Shown here piece by piece: positions 16,366-25,594 of a DNA stretch of 64,000 nt (positions are counted from its first letter, which is position 1; each line of letters starts with the position of its first letter). Under the pieces are notes generated by a model. That model was not told the DNA's origin. It was given only the letters and a program-made list of their open reading frames with translations, and ran no database searches. The translations under genes and the position numbers were made by a program. Source of the stretch: JACCXE01 sp963718605 (GTDB lineage Bacteria > Actinomycetota > Acidimicrobiia > Acidimicrobiales > JACCXE01). The stretch lies in assembly GCA_963718605.1 (NCBI GenBank), contig OY970363.1, positions 3,782,001 to 3,846,000 on the forward strand, given 5' to 3'.

Positions 16366-18412
16366 GTGGAGATCGAACACCTGCTCGATGGGCTGACGCC
16401 GCCCCAAGTCGCGGGCGTCACCTCCACGGCACAGCCACTGTGCATCCTCGCGGGCGCCGGTTCGGGCAAAACCCGCGTGTTGACCCGACGCATCGCGTAT
16501 CGAGTCGCCACGGGCACGGCCGACGCCGAGCACGTCGTGGCCGTCACCTTCACGCGTAAGGCGGCGGGCGAACTTCGTCATCGCTTGGGCGGCCTCGGGC
16601 TGCGTAGCGGCGTCGCCGCGGGCACGTTCCACGCGCTCGCGCTGAGCCAACTACGGCGGTGGTGGTCCGACCGCGGGGTGGCGGAGCCGGCGATCCTTGA
16701 CCGCAAGGTCCGCATCATCGCCCCGCTCATGGGGGGTCGTCGCCTCGGCCCGGCAGTGCAGCCGATGGATGTGGCCAGCGAGATCGAATGGGCCAAGGCC
16801 CGCGGCATCGCGCCGTCGCGTTACGAAGCCGAGGCCTCGCTCGCCGGCCGAACTCCCCCGATCGCGCCCGACGCGTTTGCCTCGCTGTACGAGCGTTACG
16901 AGAACGAGAAGAAGCGCCGCGGCCTCGTCGACTTCGACGACCTGTTGTGGCAGGCCGGCACCGCGCTCATCGACGACGCCCAATTTGCGGCGGCTACCCG
17001 GTGGCGGTTCCGGCACCTCTTCGTCGACGAGTTCCAAGACGTCAACCCGGTGCAGTTCCGGCTCTTGCAGGGTTGGCTGGGCGACCGGGGCGATCTGTGC
17101 GTCGTGGGCGACCCGAACCAGGCGATCTACAGCTGGAACGGCGCCGACCCCACGCTCCTTACCGAGTTTCCGGCGCGGTTTCCATCGGCCGAGGTCGTCA
17201 CTCTGGCCGACAACTTCCGCTCGACGCCGCAGATCCTCGCCGTCGCCAACGCGGTTTTGGCCGACGGGCGGGCCGGGCGCCGCAGTGCCGAACTCGTGGC
17301 CCACGCGGCGAACGGCGCACTTCCCGTGGTTTCGTCCTATGGATCCGACATTGAAGAAGCCCGCGGCATCGCCCGGGCAACGCGCGCCGCGGCACAAGCC
17401 GGGGCGCAACTGGGCGTCGATCGCGGTGCTCGTGCGCACGAACGCGCAGGCAGTGCCGATCTGCGAGGCGCTCGCGGCGGCGCAGATTCCCTACCGCGTG
17501 CGGGGCGATGGCGGCTTCCTGCAACAGCCCGAGGTACGCGACGCGGTCGCGGCGCTGCGCCGCCTGCCGGCGTCCACTCCCGTGCGTTCCGCGGTGAACG
17601 ATCTCGACGAGATGGTCGCCACCGGCGCGGGCACCGAAGAACGCCGCGCGAACCTCGACGAACTGATCCGGCTCGCGAACGAGTTCGACGCGATCGAGAC
17701 CGGCGGCACCACCGCGGCGTTCCTCGCTTGGCTCAACGCCACGGTGAAGGCCGAGTCGCCCGACACCGCCGGCGACGCCGTCGAAGTGGTCACGTTCCAC
17801 CGAGCGAAGGGCCTCGAGTGGCCGGTCGTGATGTTGGCCGGCCTCGAAAAGGGTCTGGTGCCGATCGGTCACGCCACCACGCCGGCGGCCGAGGCCGAAG
17901 AGCGGCGCCTGCTCTATGTCGCGCTCACCCGCGCCCGCGAGGTCGTGCGGTGTAGTTGGGCCGAGCGCCGCACGTTCGGCAGCCGGTCGGTGCCGCGGAA
18001 CCCGTCGCCGTACCTCGAATCGATCGAGATGACCATCGACCTGCTCGACAAGGGCTTCGCGCCGGAGGACCTGCGGGCCAAGATCGCGGCCGAGCGCGAA
18101 CGACTCGCGCAGCTCAAGCCGGTCCGGAAAACCAAGGGCACGCCCGGAGCGCTGATCGCGGGTGCCAACGCCGACCCCGACGTGCTTAACGCCTTGAAGG
18201 CGTGGCGCAGCGAGGCGGCGCGTACAGCCGGCATGCCTGCCTACGTGATCTTCCACGACACCACGCTTGCGGCGTTGGCTGAGGCCATGCCGACGAGTTC
18301 GAATGCACTGCTGGCCGTGCCCGGCATCGGCCCGGTGAAGGTCGAGCGCTATGGCGCAGACATCCTCCGCGTGATCGCGGCCAGCCGCGCCGCGGCCACC
18401 GAAGCCTCGTAA
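16366..18412 (+). CDS. uvrD2: ATP-dependent helicase UvrD2-type with HRDC domain, frameshifted as sequenced
   Basis: SF1A helicase of about 680 residues. Walker A ILAGAGSGKTR is near residue 30, and AVTFTRKAAGELRHR is motif Ia. LFVDEFQDVNPVQ is Walker B; VVGDPNQAIYSWNGA and TLADNFRSTPQIL follow. After a frame change near 17401-17404 (a GGGG run, one surplus base) come SIAVLVRTNAQ, VVTFHRAKGLEWPVV and LLYVALTRAREVV. The C-terminal 80 residues form an HRDC domain (LNALKAWRSEAARTAGMPAYVIF). This layout matches mycobacterial UvrD2. The GTG at 16366 is chosen because the -10 TAGCTT ends 7 bases before it; an in-frame TTG at 16357 overlaps that box. Confidence 0.87.
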
Positions 18413-18441
18413 GCCCACCGCCGCACCGCTAGCTTCGCCCC

Positions 18442-18937
18442 GTGCGGTTCCACGTCGAGCAACGCTTTGCCGGGCCTCTGCCCGCCGTCGAAGCTGCGTT
18501 CTGCTCGCCCGAACTGCTGTCGCGTTTGGCGACGCTGCCGAAGATCGGCGGCGCCGAGTTACTCGAGCAACGCGACGACGGCACCACCTTCTTCCAACGG
18601 GTGCGCTACCGCTTCACCGCGCGAACTCAGTTCGGCCGTGACTGCGGTCGTGGACCCCGAAAGGCTGACGTGGGTCGAGGAATCCACGCTCGACCGGACC
18701 ACCCATGTCACCAAATGGAAAATCGTGCCGGATCACTACGGCAACCGACTCAGCAGTTCGGGCACGTTTCGGCTCACCGGGACAGGTGATGACCTCACAA
18801 TTCGCTCTACCGAGGCCGAACTCAAGGTGCACTTTCCCTTCGTCGGCGGCAAGGTGGAAAAGGCCATCGTGTCGGGCTTGAAAGAGCACGCCGTGGCCGA
18901 GGAAACCGTCGTAAACGCGTTCCTGAACGGGGTCTGA
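18442..18937 (+). CDS. DUF2505/SRPBCC family protein, frameshifted as sequenced
   Basis: About 164 residues once one surplus base near 18617-18625 is removed. The first frame has RFHVEQRFAGPLPAVEAAFCSPELLSRLATLPKIG and FQRVRYRFTA; the second has AVVDPERLTWVEESTLDRTTH, KWKIVPDHYGNRLSSSGTFRL and the ending VEKAIVSGLKEHAVAEETVV. This matches the actinobacterial DUF2505 fold, a START-like ligand pocket of unknown function. TAGCTT six bases before the GTG suggests a leaderless transcript, separate from uvrD2 29 bases upstream. Confidence 0.75.
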
Positions 18938-19024
18938 CCAGGGAAAACGCGCTGCGGGTCCCACCAACCGGTCGGGAACAAACCGTTGCGATTTGGGCCG
19001 CGGACCCGTATCCTCGATGACGCT

Positions 19025-19462
19025 ATGGCCCATTGGATGTCCATCGAGGTTTTTGACGGCCCGTTTTCCGCGCGTGCGTGGCAGGAAAACGTCGGCGACA
19101 GCCTCGTTGAGACTGCTCTACGCACCGGGGCGAGCGACTGGAACTGGCACTCCCACACGTGGGGTGTCGTATTCGAGGTGTGCTTCGAGAACGAAGACGA
19201 CTGGGATCGCTTCCGCCAGACCCTGGCGGTGCAGATTGCCCTCGACGCCGTTCCCGACCCTGTCTCGGGCCTGATCATCTACAAGGGCCGCGGCGGATCG
19301 GCCGGTTGGGTCTCGCGGCGCAAGCCCAAGCCGCTGAGCGGTTCCGGCGCGGCCGCCCTGCCGATGCCGAACATCCTCGACGAGGCGGCCGACGAGATCT
19401 TCCGGCTGTTCACCGCGGACGTCGAGCGGCGCAAGCTCTCGTACGCGAACTTCGCGAACTAG
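19025..19462 (+). CDS. Conserved hypothetical protein
   Basis: 145 residues, no recognised domain. It is soluble, with an N-terminal alpha/beta-looking part (HWMSIEVFDGPFSARAWQ), an aromatic patch WNWHSHTWGVVFEV, and a charged C-terminus, DEIFRLFTADVERRKLSYANF. The ATG at 19025 follows TATCCT by about ten bases. The last four bases, CTAG, are shared with the stop of the convergent thioesterase gene. No function is proposed. Confidence 0.7.
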   Translation: MAHWMSIEVFDGPFSARAWQENVGDSLVETALRTGASDWNWHSHTWGVVFEVCFENEDDWDRFRQTLAVQIALDAVPDPVSGLIIYKGRGGSAGWVSRRKPKPLSGSGAAALPMPNILDEAADEIFRLFTADVERRKLSYANFAN

Positions 19463-20163
19463 CTCTCACTCGCAGGCGTCTGCTTCTCCCGTTCGTCCGC
19501 GAGGGCGAGGAGTTTGCCCATGTCGACGGTGATGAAAACGGCATCGGCTTCTGCGAGCAGGTTCCCCTCCCCGTCGTAAAGCCAGCCCTCCGTGAAGGTT
19601 TTGCGGCGTTCCGTGCGCGTGAACTCGCCCACGAAGCGCAGGTCGGCGTGAATCGGTGTCGGCTTGCGGTATTTGATCGTGAGCGTGCCGGTCATGCCCG
19701 GATGGCCGCCGAGGTCCTGGGCCAAGCCGAGTACCTCGTCGAAGGCAGCCGCGACGAAACCGCCATGCACACAGCCGGGCGCGCCCTCGTACGCACTCCC
19801 CCAGCGGACGTCGCCGATCACCTTGCCGTCTTCGATCCGAAGGTCGAGCTTTGGCGCTAACGGGTTCGACAGGCCACACACCGGGCTGTTGTCGAAGAAC
19901 GCACCCGGGTCGCCGGCGATCGACGACTCGCTGAAGTCGTACACGCGCCCGCGCGGATACTCGTCGAGCACCTCGGCAATCGAGTCGAGTTCGTCGGCGG
20001 CCTCGTTCATCGCCGCGGTTGGCGCGGTGCTCGCAACGACGCGCTCAATCACGTTTCGCATCGCCCTCGTCACGTTGCGGAGCGCGGCGCGCTGCTCGTC
20101 CACGACCGGGTCGGCACCGACCGCCTTGATGCGATTCGGTGGGTTGCCGTCGGGCGGAGTCAT
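19459..20163 (-). CDS. PaaI-like hotdog thioesterase
   Basis: 234 residues. The C-terminal 150 residues form a hotdog fold: GSAYEGAPGCVHGGFVAAAFDEVLG holds the HGG nucleotide/thioester motif and the catalytic acidic residue region, followed by TGTLTIKYRKPTPIHADLR. The N-terminal 70 residues are helical and charged. It probably hydrolyses acyl-CoA thioesters. It ends the NYN-S1/glycosylase/xth operon, with its ATG overlapping the xth stop (ATGA). Its link with DNA repair is positional only. Confidence 0.82.
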   Translation of the reverse strand: MTPPDGNPPNRIKAVGADPVVDEQRAALRNVTRAMRNVIERVVASTAPTAAMNEAADELDSIAEVLDEYPRGRVYDFSESSIAGDPGAFFDNSPVCGLSNPLAPKLDLRIEDGKVIGDVRWGSAYEGAPGCVHGGFVAAAFDEVLGLAQDLGGHPGMTGTLTIKYRKPTPIHADLRFVGEFTRTERRKTFTEGWLYDGEGNLLAEADAVFITVDMGKLLALADEREKQTPASES

Positions 20164-20960
20164 ACGAGGCCCTCGGTGTCGATGTCGACGATGACCGGCG
20201 CATGGTCACTCGGCTGCTTGCCCTTGCGCGCGTTGCGATCGATCAGCGCATACGTGACGCGGTCGACCAGCGGCGCGCTCACGAGTACAAGGTCGATACG
20301 AAGGCCGCGACCTTGGTGGAAGTCACCGGCCCGGTAGTCCCACCACGAATACAGCTTTTCGTCGTCGTATTGCGCTCGGAACGCATCGGTGAATCCCCAC
20401 GCCTTTATGTCGTCGAGCGCGGCGCGTTCTTTCGCCGACGTGTGTGTGGCGTTCTTGAAGAACCGCGGGTCGTAGACGTCCTTGTCCTCGGGAGCGATGT
20501 TGAAATCGCCGCACACCACGACAGGCGCGTCGGGCTTGCTCGTCGCGCCGATCTCGTCCTTCAGTGCCGCTAGCCAGCGCAGCTTGTACTCGTAGTGCGA
20601 ATCCTCGAGGGTGCGGCCGTTCGGCACGTACACCGAGGACACCCGCACGCCCCCACACGTGGCCGACACCAGTCGGGGCTCGGGTTCGTCGCCTTCGAAC
20701 ATCGGGTGGTCGACGGCGCCGAACCCGAGGACGGGATTTTCGATACCGACGCGCGACACGATCGCCACGCCGTTCCACCGGCCCGTACCGTTGTGCGCGA
20801 CTTCGTACCCCATCGCTTCGAAGGACATGTACGGGAACGCGGCGTCGGCCAGTTTCGTCTCTTGCATGCAGACCACGTCGGGCTGCGCGTAGTCGAACCA
20901 CTCCTCGATGCGGGGCATGCGCACGTTGAGCGAGTTGACGTTCCAAGTTGCGATGCGCAT
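20160..20960 (-). CDS. xth: Exodeoxyribonuclease III / AP endonuclease
   Basis: 266 residues, EEP superfamily. It cuts abasic sites and removes 3' blocking groups. Visible motifs: RIATWNVNSL (metal-binding Asn), CMQETKLAD (catalytic Glu), NGVAIVSR, VYVPNGRTLED (Tyr), VVCGDFNIAPEDKDVYDP (GDFN), WWDYRAGDFHQGRGLRIDLVLVS (DLVL) and SDHAPVIVDID (catalytic SDHAP). The start ATG is 4 bases after the glycosylase stop. Together with the glycosylase it supplies two successive steps of base excision repair. Confidence 0.93.
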   Translation of the reverse strand: MRIATWNVNSLNVRMPRIEEWFDYAQPDVVCMQETKLADAAFPYMSFEAMGYEVAHNGTGRWNGVAIVSRVGIENPVLGFGAVDHPMFEGDEPEPRLVSATCGGVRVSSVYVPNGRTLEDSHYEYKLRWLAALKDEIGATSKPDAPVVVCGDFNIAPEDKDVYDPRFFKNATHTSAKERAALDDIKAWGFTDAFRAQYDDEKLYSWWDYRAGDFHQGRGLRIDLVLVSAPLVDRVTYALIDRNARKGKQPSDHAPVIVDIDTEGLV

Positions 20961-20964
20961 GCGA

Positions 20965-21618
20965 TTACCAGCCTTGCGGAGGAGTCACTTCGACGGCGGC
21001 CCAGCAATACCACGCCACCACCGACCGATACGGACGGAACCGATCCCCCAACGGTTCGAGTTCCTTGGCGTTCGGCGTGGCCGCGAGCCCCCAAGCCTTG
21101 CCGTAGCCGTTGCGCACACCGAGGTCGCCGGTGGGCCACACGTCGAGGCGGCCAAGGTGGAACATCAGGAACATCTCGGCGGTCCAGCGGCCTATGCCGC
21201 GCACGCTTACGAGTTCCTCCACGATCTCGTCGTCGCTCAAGCTCGCCAGCTTGCGAGGCTTGACCCGACCGTCGCCGTGCGCGGTCGCGAGGTCAATCAA
21301 CGAGTTCGCCTTCGCGGTGGACAAGCCGGCGGCGCGCAGTTCGTCGAACGGCGTAGCCAGTACCGATTCGGGCGTGACTTTGCCGCCGACCGCCTCGACG
21401 AAGCGGCCGTGGATCACACTGGCGGCACGCCCGGCGAGCTGCTGGAAGACGATCGCGCGCGCCAGGGTCACCATCGCCGTGCCCTTAGTCGGCGTGCCCA
21501 GCGTGCACGGACCGGCTTCGGCGATCAGGCGCGCCAATACAGGGTCGGCCTTCTTCAAGAAGCGCTCGGCGGCTCGTACTGCTTCGACGCCGGTGGTCGG
21601 TTTGGTTGCGGCGGTCAC
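20965..21618 (-). CDS. DNA-3-methyladenine glycosylase II (AlkA/HhH-GPD)
   Basis: 217 residues. The helix-hairpin-helix LVSVRGIGRWTAEMFLMF is followed by the catalytic Asp region DVWPTGDLGVRNGYG, the HhH-GPD signature, without an iron-sulfur cluster. It excises alkylated bases, leaving AP sites for the neighbouring xth. The long N-terminal AlkA/Ogg-type beta domain is absent, so it is the compact form. The GTG start (21616-21618) overlaps the TGA of the upstream NYN-S1 gene (GTGA). Confidence 0.87.
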   Translation of the reverse strand: MTAATKPTTGVEAVRAAERFLKKADPVLARLIAEAGPCTLGTPTKGTAMVTLARAIVFQQLAGRAASVIHGRFVEAVGGKVTPESVLATPFDELRAAGLSTAKANSLIDLATAHGDGRVKPRKLASLSDDEIVEELVSVRGIGRWTAEMFLMFHLGRLDVWPTGDLGVRNGYGKAWGLAATPNAKELEPLGDRFRPYRSVVAWYCWAAVEVTPPQGW

Positions 21619-23054
21619 TCCGCCGCGGGCGGCGGGGCCTTGGTTGCCTTTTTCGCCGTCTTCTTTGCTGGAGCTTTCTTGGCTGCGGGCTTTTCCGCCG
21701 CGGCCTTCTTGGGCGCGGCCGCCTTCTTCGCCGCCGTCTTCTTCGGCGCGGCCGCTTTCTTGACCGCCGCCTTCGCGGGCGCCGCGTCCGGTGCCGGAGC
21801 GGCGTCCTTCTTCGCGGCGGCCTTGCGCGGCGTACGCGTCTTCTTCTCGACGACCGGCGCCAGCCCCGCGGGTGGAGGCACCACGTCGATCATGTCGGGC
21901 ACGATCGGAGCGAGGTCGGCAACAGCCGAGGCTGCCTTGGTGGAGCGTCGCGTCGTCTTCTTCGCCGCGGGTGCCTTGGCCGGAGCCTTCTCAGCCGCAA
22001 CCTTCTTGGTAGCGGCCTTCTTGGCACGCGAGGGCTTGGTCGGGTGGATCTCTTGCTCAATGGTTTCTTGGGACGGCGAGCCCGAGATATTCGCGAACTC
22101 GGGGATCGCGATCTCGATGCCGCGGCGAGGCGGATCGAGCGCTTGCACGACGAACTCGCGCGTCTCGCCCTTGGTCACGACGTCGCGGGCCGCGCGCGGC
22201 GGTGGCTCGCCCATCGCTGACAGCGGCATGTAGCAACGCGCCTCGCCCACGCGTACGAACGCGCCGTGGCTCGTGAATTCCTCGACGGTGCCCTGCACCA
22301 CCGCGCCGGGGCGATGCGATGCGACGAAGCCCAGGAAGACCATCGGCTCGTTCACCGGTTCGCTCGGCACCGCGCCGCGCTGACGGCGACGCGCCGCGTC
22401 CGACTTGAGTTCTTCTTCGCTGAGCGGCGCGGTACGCACGTCGCCCACCTTGGGTTCTTGCGGCCCGCGCGCGGTCGGTTCGGCGCGACGCGACCCACCG
22501 CGTCCCCGTCCACCCCTACGCGACCGACTGACCGAGGTGGCCTCGTCGGTAGCAGTCTTGATCGCCGCGCTCACCGCTGGGCTGCGCCCACCGCTTTGGC
22601 CCGCCTTACGCATCGCCTCACGGCTCTTGGGGCCGCGCACCGGCGAACGCGCGGTGAAGATCCAGCCGATCCCGGGGACGGGCTTGCCGCCGATGAGGCG
22701 ACCGCGATCGAAGAGCCACTCGTGCTCGCCGTGGAACTCTTGGAACGAGTCGTTGGAGAGGACGTCGGCGTCGACCTTCTCGGCGATGCGAAGCAGGAAC
22801 GCGTCGCCGCGTCCGAACGCACCCGCCGGGGGCGACACGATCTCCGCGTTGGCGACAGCCTCGTCAAAGGCGGGCACCTCCGATGAGTCGATGCGGTGGC
22901 CGAAGGTGGCGTCGACGACGACCGTGACCTGCAGGTCGGGAAACTCCTGCATGAAGGCGCGTACGGCCTCGTCGAGTTGGGCCAGGCTCGGCATCGAGCG
23001 ACCTTCGGTTGCGATGTTTGATCCGTCGACTACGACGTGGCGTGTTTGCTGCAT
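21615..23054 (-). CDS. NYN/Zc3h12a-like RNase fused to S1 domain with lysine/alanine-rich tail
   Basis: 479 residues from the ATG at 23054. Residues 1-140 form a PIN/NYN nuclease: HVVVDGSNIATEG (Asp10), VTVVVDATFGHR (Asp48), GRGDAFLL (Asp84) and LSNDSFQEF (Asp102) give four acidic residues of the active site. A basic RSRRGGRGRGGSRR patch is at 177-190. Residues about 245-320 are an S1 RNA-binding barrel (GAVVQGTVEEFTSHGAFVRVG). From 340 to the end the protein is Lys/Ala/Pro-rich with KKAAAPKK repeats, like histone H1 tails. It probably cuts RNA while bound to nucleic acid. First gene of the repair operon. Confidence 0.8.
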   Translation of the reverse strand: MQQTRHVVVDGSNIATEGRSMPSLAQLDEAVRAFMQEFPDLQVTVVVDATFGHRIDSSEVPAFDEAVANAEIVSPPAGAFGRGDAFLLRIAEKVDADVLSNDSFQEFHGEHEWLFDRGRLIGGKPVPGIGWIFTARSPVRGPKSREAMRKAGQSGGRSPAVSAAIKTATDEATSVSRSRRGGRGRGGSRRAEPTARGPQEPKVGDVRTAPLSEEELKSDAARRRQRGAVPSEPVNEPMVFLGFVASHRPGAVVQGTVEEFTSHGAFVRVGEARCYMPLSAMGEPPPRAARDVVTKGETREFVVQALDPPRRGIEIAIPEFANISGSPSQETIEQEIHPTKPSRAKKAATKKVAAEKAPAKAPAAKKTTRRSTKAASAVADLAPIVPDMIDVVPPPAGLAPVVEKKTRTPRKAAAKKDAAPAPDAAPAKAAVKKAAAPKKTAAKKAAAPKKAAAEKPAAKKAPAKKTAKKATKAPPPAAE

Positions 23055-23103
23055 GTTGCAGAGAACTCTAGGGGTCGGCGCCGAGGTCCTACGATCCAAG
23101 GCC

Positions 23104-24435
23104 ATGCCCGACACGACAACCGGCGAAGTGACCGAGCTTCTGCAGCAGCTGATCCGCAACGCCTGCGTCAACGACGGTACGCCGGAATCGGGCCACGAAC
23201 AGCGCTCTTGCGACGTCCTGCAAACGGTCCTCGAGGGTCCCGGTATCGACATCGAGACGTTCGAGCCCACGCCCGGCCGCTCATCGCTGGTCGCCCGCAT
23301 CGAAGGCACGAACCCGGACGCGCCCACCCTCATGCTCATGGGCCATACCGACGTCGTCCCCGCCACCGAAGGCTGGACCCGTGATCCGTTCGGCGGTGAG
23401 TTGATCGACGGCGAGGTGTGGGGACGGGGCGCCGTGGACATGCTCAACCTCACGGCGTCGATGGCTGTAGCCACCCGCAAGCTCGCCGACACGGGCTGGA
23501 AGCCGGAAGGCACGCTGATCTACTTCGCCGTCGCCGATGAAGAAGCGCTCGGTTACCACGGCGCGGGTTGGATGGCCGATCACGAGACCGACGCTGTGCG
23601 CGCTGACTACGTCGTCACCGAGTCCGGCGGCATCCCGATGCAAACCCCGTCAGGTACGCGCCTGCCGGTGATCGTCGGCGAGAAGGGCACGTACTGGTGC
23701 AAGTTGACGGTGAAGGGCACGCCCGGTCACGGCAGCCAACCGCTGCGCACCGACAACGCGCTCGTCACCGCCGCCGAGGTCGTCCGTCGACTCGATCAGT
23801 ACCAACCGGCGACGCAGATCCACGAGATCTGGCGCCGGTTTGTCGAGGGCATGTTCCCGCCTGAGCTCGCCGAGTCCTTAACTGATCCGACGTCGCTCGC
23901 CGCGCTCGTGCAGACCCTGCCGCTCGCGCTCGCGCGCCAGGCGCACACGTGCACGCACACCACGTTCGCGCCGACCGTGATGCACGGCGGCACGAAGACC
24001 AACGTGATCCCTGACCGCGTCGAACTCGAAGTCGACATTCGCACGCTTCCGGGTCAAACCGGCGCGGACATCCGCGTGATGCTCGACGAGGTACTGGGCG
24101 AACTCGCCGACCGCGTGACGATCGACGTGATCACCGACGAGGAGTCGACCGCCTCGCCGATCGACACGCCGCTGTGGCACTCGCTCAACCGCGTGAGCAA
24201 CGCGCTAGTGCCTGGTGGCGCCGAGTGCATTCCGTTCCTCACGGTGGGCGCCACCGACGCGCGGTTCTTCCGGCGCATGGGTATTCCCGCGTACGGCTAT
24301 GGGCTGTTCTCGAACAACTTGAGCTTCGAGGATTACGGCACGATGTTCCACGGTGACGACGAACGCGTCGACGTCGAGTCGCTCCGCCTCTCGACCGAAC
24401 TCTGGCAAGCCCTCGGCCGGGACCTACTCGGATGA
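23104..24435 (+). CDS. M20 family metallopeptidase
   Basis: 443 residues. Zinc peptidase motifs: LMLMGHTDVVPA (His-x-Asp), WGRGAVDMLN (bridging Asp), and FAVADEEALGYHG (catalytic Glu and metal Glu). The dimerisation domain opens with VKGTPGHGSQP and the final metal His lies in MFHGDDE. It resembles M20 dipeptidases/ArgE-DapE types; the substrate is not defined. The ATG at 23104 follows TACGAT by eight bases, consistent with a leaderless transcript. The stop overlaps the HAD gene in an ATGA. Confidence 0.87.
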   Translation: MPDTTTGEVTELLQQLIRNACVNDGTPESGHEQRSCDVLQTVLEGPGIDIETFEPTPGRSSLVARIEGTNPDAPTLMLMGHTDVVPATEGWTRDPFGGELIDGEVWGRGAVDMLNLTASMAVATRKLADTGWKPEGTLIYFAVADEEALGYHGAGWMADHETDAVRADYVVTESGGIPMQTPSGTRLPVIVGEKGTYWCKLTVKGTPGHGSQPLRTDNALVTAAEVVRRLDQYQPATQIHEIWRRFVEGMFPPELAESLTDPTSLAALVQTLPLALARQAHTCTHTTFAPTVMHGGTKTNVIPDRVELEVDIRTLPGQTGADIRVMLDEVLGELADRVTIDVITDEESTASPIDTPLWHSLNRVSNALVPGGAECIPFLTVGATDARFFRRMGIPAYGYGLFSNNLSFEDYGTMFHGDDERVDVESLRLSTELWQALGRDLLG

Positions 24436-25070
24436 ATTTTAAGGCGGTGTTGTGGGATTTCGGCGGGGTGATCCTGTCGAGCCCGTTCGAGGCGTTCAAG
24501 CAGTACGAGATTGACAACGGTCTGCCCGAGGACTTCATCCGCACCCTGAACGCGACCAACTCTGATTCCAACGCGTGGGCGCGCTTCGAACGCAACGAGC
24601 TGAGCGTCGACCTGTTCGCCGACGCCTTCGAGGCAGAGGCTCTCGCCGCCGGACATCAGATCGACGCCCGCGGCGTGCTGGGCATGTTGAAGGGCGAGAT
24701 CCGCCCGCAGATGGTTGCGGCCATCGACGCGATCAAGCGCGCCGGGCTGGCCGTCGCCTGCCTTACGAACAACTTCGTCGCGTTCGAAGACTTCCCGAAG
24801 AACGCTCGGGCGGACGGCCGCGACGATCTCCTCGCCAAGTTCGACTTCATCATCGAGTCGAGCAAGGTTGGCGTGCGCAAGCCCGACCCGCGCTTCTACG
24901 AGATTGCGTGCGAGGCGCTCGGCGTCTCACCCCGCGACTGCGTATTTCTGGACGACCTCGGCGTGAACCTCAAGCCGGCGAAAGCAATGGGCATCACCAC
25001 GATCAAAGTCGTCGACCCCGACGTTGCTCTTGCCGAATTGGCCAGCCTCCTGGAGATAGACCTGACATGA
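24432..25070 (+). CDS. HAD-IA family hydrolase (epoxide hydrolase N-domain-like)
   Basis: 212 residues. Motif I is AVLWDFGGVIL, the DFGGV variant seen in soluble epoxide hydrolase N-terminal phosphatases and ACAD10, in place of DxDGT. Motif II is CLTNNF, motif III lysine lies in SSKVGVRKPDPRFY, and motif IV is FLDDLGVNLKPAKAMG. The second motif I Asp is replaced by Gly, as in that subfamily, so phosphatase activity may be weak or altered. It starts inside the M20 stop and its own stop overlaps the lipoprotein gene (ATGA). Confidence 0.82.
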   Translation: MNFKAVLWDFGGVILSSPFEAFKQYEIDNGLPEDFIRTLNATNSDSNAWARFERNELSVDLFADAFEAEALAAGHQIDARGVLGMLKGEIRPQMVAAIDAIKRAGLAVACLTNNFVAFEDFPKNARADGRDDLLAKFDFIIESSKVGVRKPDPRFYEIACEALGVSPRDCVFLDDLGVNLKPAKAMGITTIKVVDPDVALAELASLLEIDLT

Positions 25071-25594
25071 AACGCCTATTACTCGTGACCGTTGCCGTGC
25101 TCGCCCTCGGAACCGCCGCGTGCGGCAAGGACAAGGAGGTCGCGGCGACGACGACCACCTCGGTGGCGATCACTACGACCACCACGATCAAGCCAGCCGC
25201 GACTCCCACCACGATCAAAAAGACGACCACCACCACGGCCAAGCAGCAGACCGACACGCGCATTCCTGCCGACAGTCAAACGCCGGCCGCCGGTGGGTGC
25301 GGCGCGGCCGCGGGCGGTTACGCCGATATCAAGCTGAACCCCGACGTGCCATCTCCCCGTTGCATCGTCGTGCACGACACCGACCATCTCCGCGTGACGA
25401 ACACGTTCGACGTGAACGTAACGGTCGACGACGGAGGCGGCGGCTTCACGCTCAAGCCGGGTGAGACGTACGCCGTGATGAAGGCGGTCGGCGGCTACTG
25501 GCAGCCGGGAGTACACCGCCTCAAGATCACGAACACCGCCACCAAGGCAGCGTTGTACGGCGGCAGCGGGCCTGAGGTCTGGTTTAAGGAGTAA
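25067..25594 (+). CDS. Thr-rich lipoprotein, function unknown
   Basis: 175 residues. Signal with lipobox-like MKRLLLVTVAVLALGTAAC, so probably lipid-anchored. A linker of repeated Thr (about residues 29-65) follows, then a folded C-terminal domain with two Cys and a beta-rich pattern (HDTDHLRVTNTFDVNVTVDDGGG, TLKPGETYAVM) that resembles a cupredoxin-like or small beta-sandwich fold. Metal ligands are not clear. The start is in an ATGA overlap with the HAD gene. The 3' end overlaps kgd by 11 bases convergently. Confidence 0.75.
   Translation: MKRLLLVTVAVLALGTAACGKDKEVAATTTTSVAITTTTTIKPAATPTTIKKTTTTTAKQQTDTRIPADSQTPAAGGCGAAAGGYADIKLNPDVPSPRCIVVHDTDHLRVTNTFDVNVTVDDGGGGFTLKPGETYAVMKAVGGYWQPGVHRLKITNTATKAALYGGSGPEVWFKE

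Noticed and set aside
21615..22040. Repeat array of Ala/Lys codons as a mobile or satellite element
   Set aside because: The repetition reflects the KKAAAPKK tail of the NYN-S1 protein in a continuous frame.
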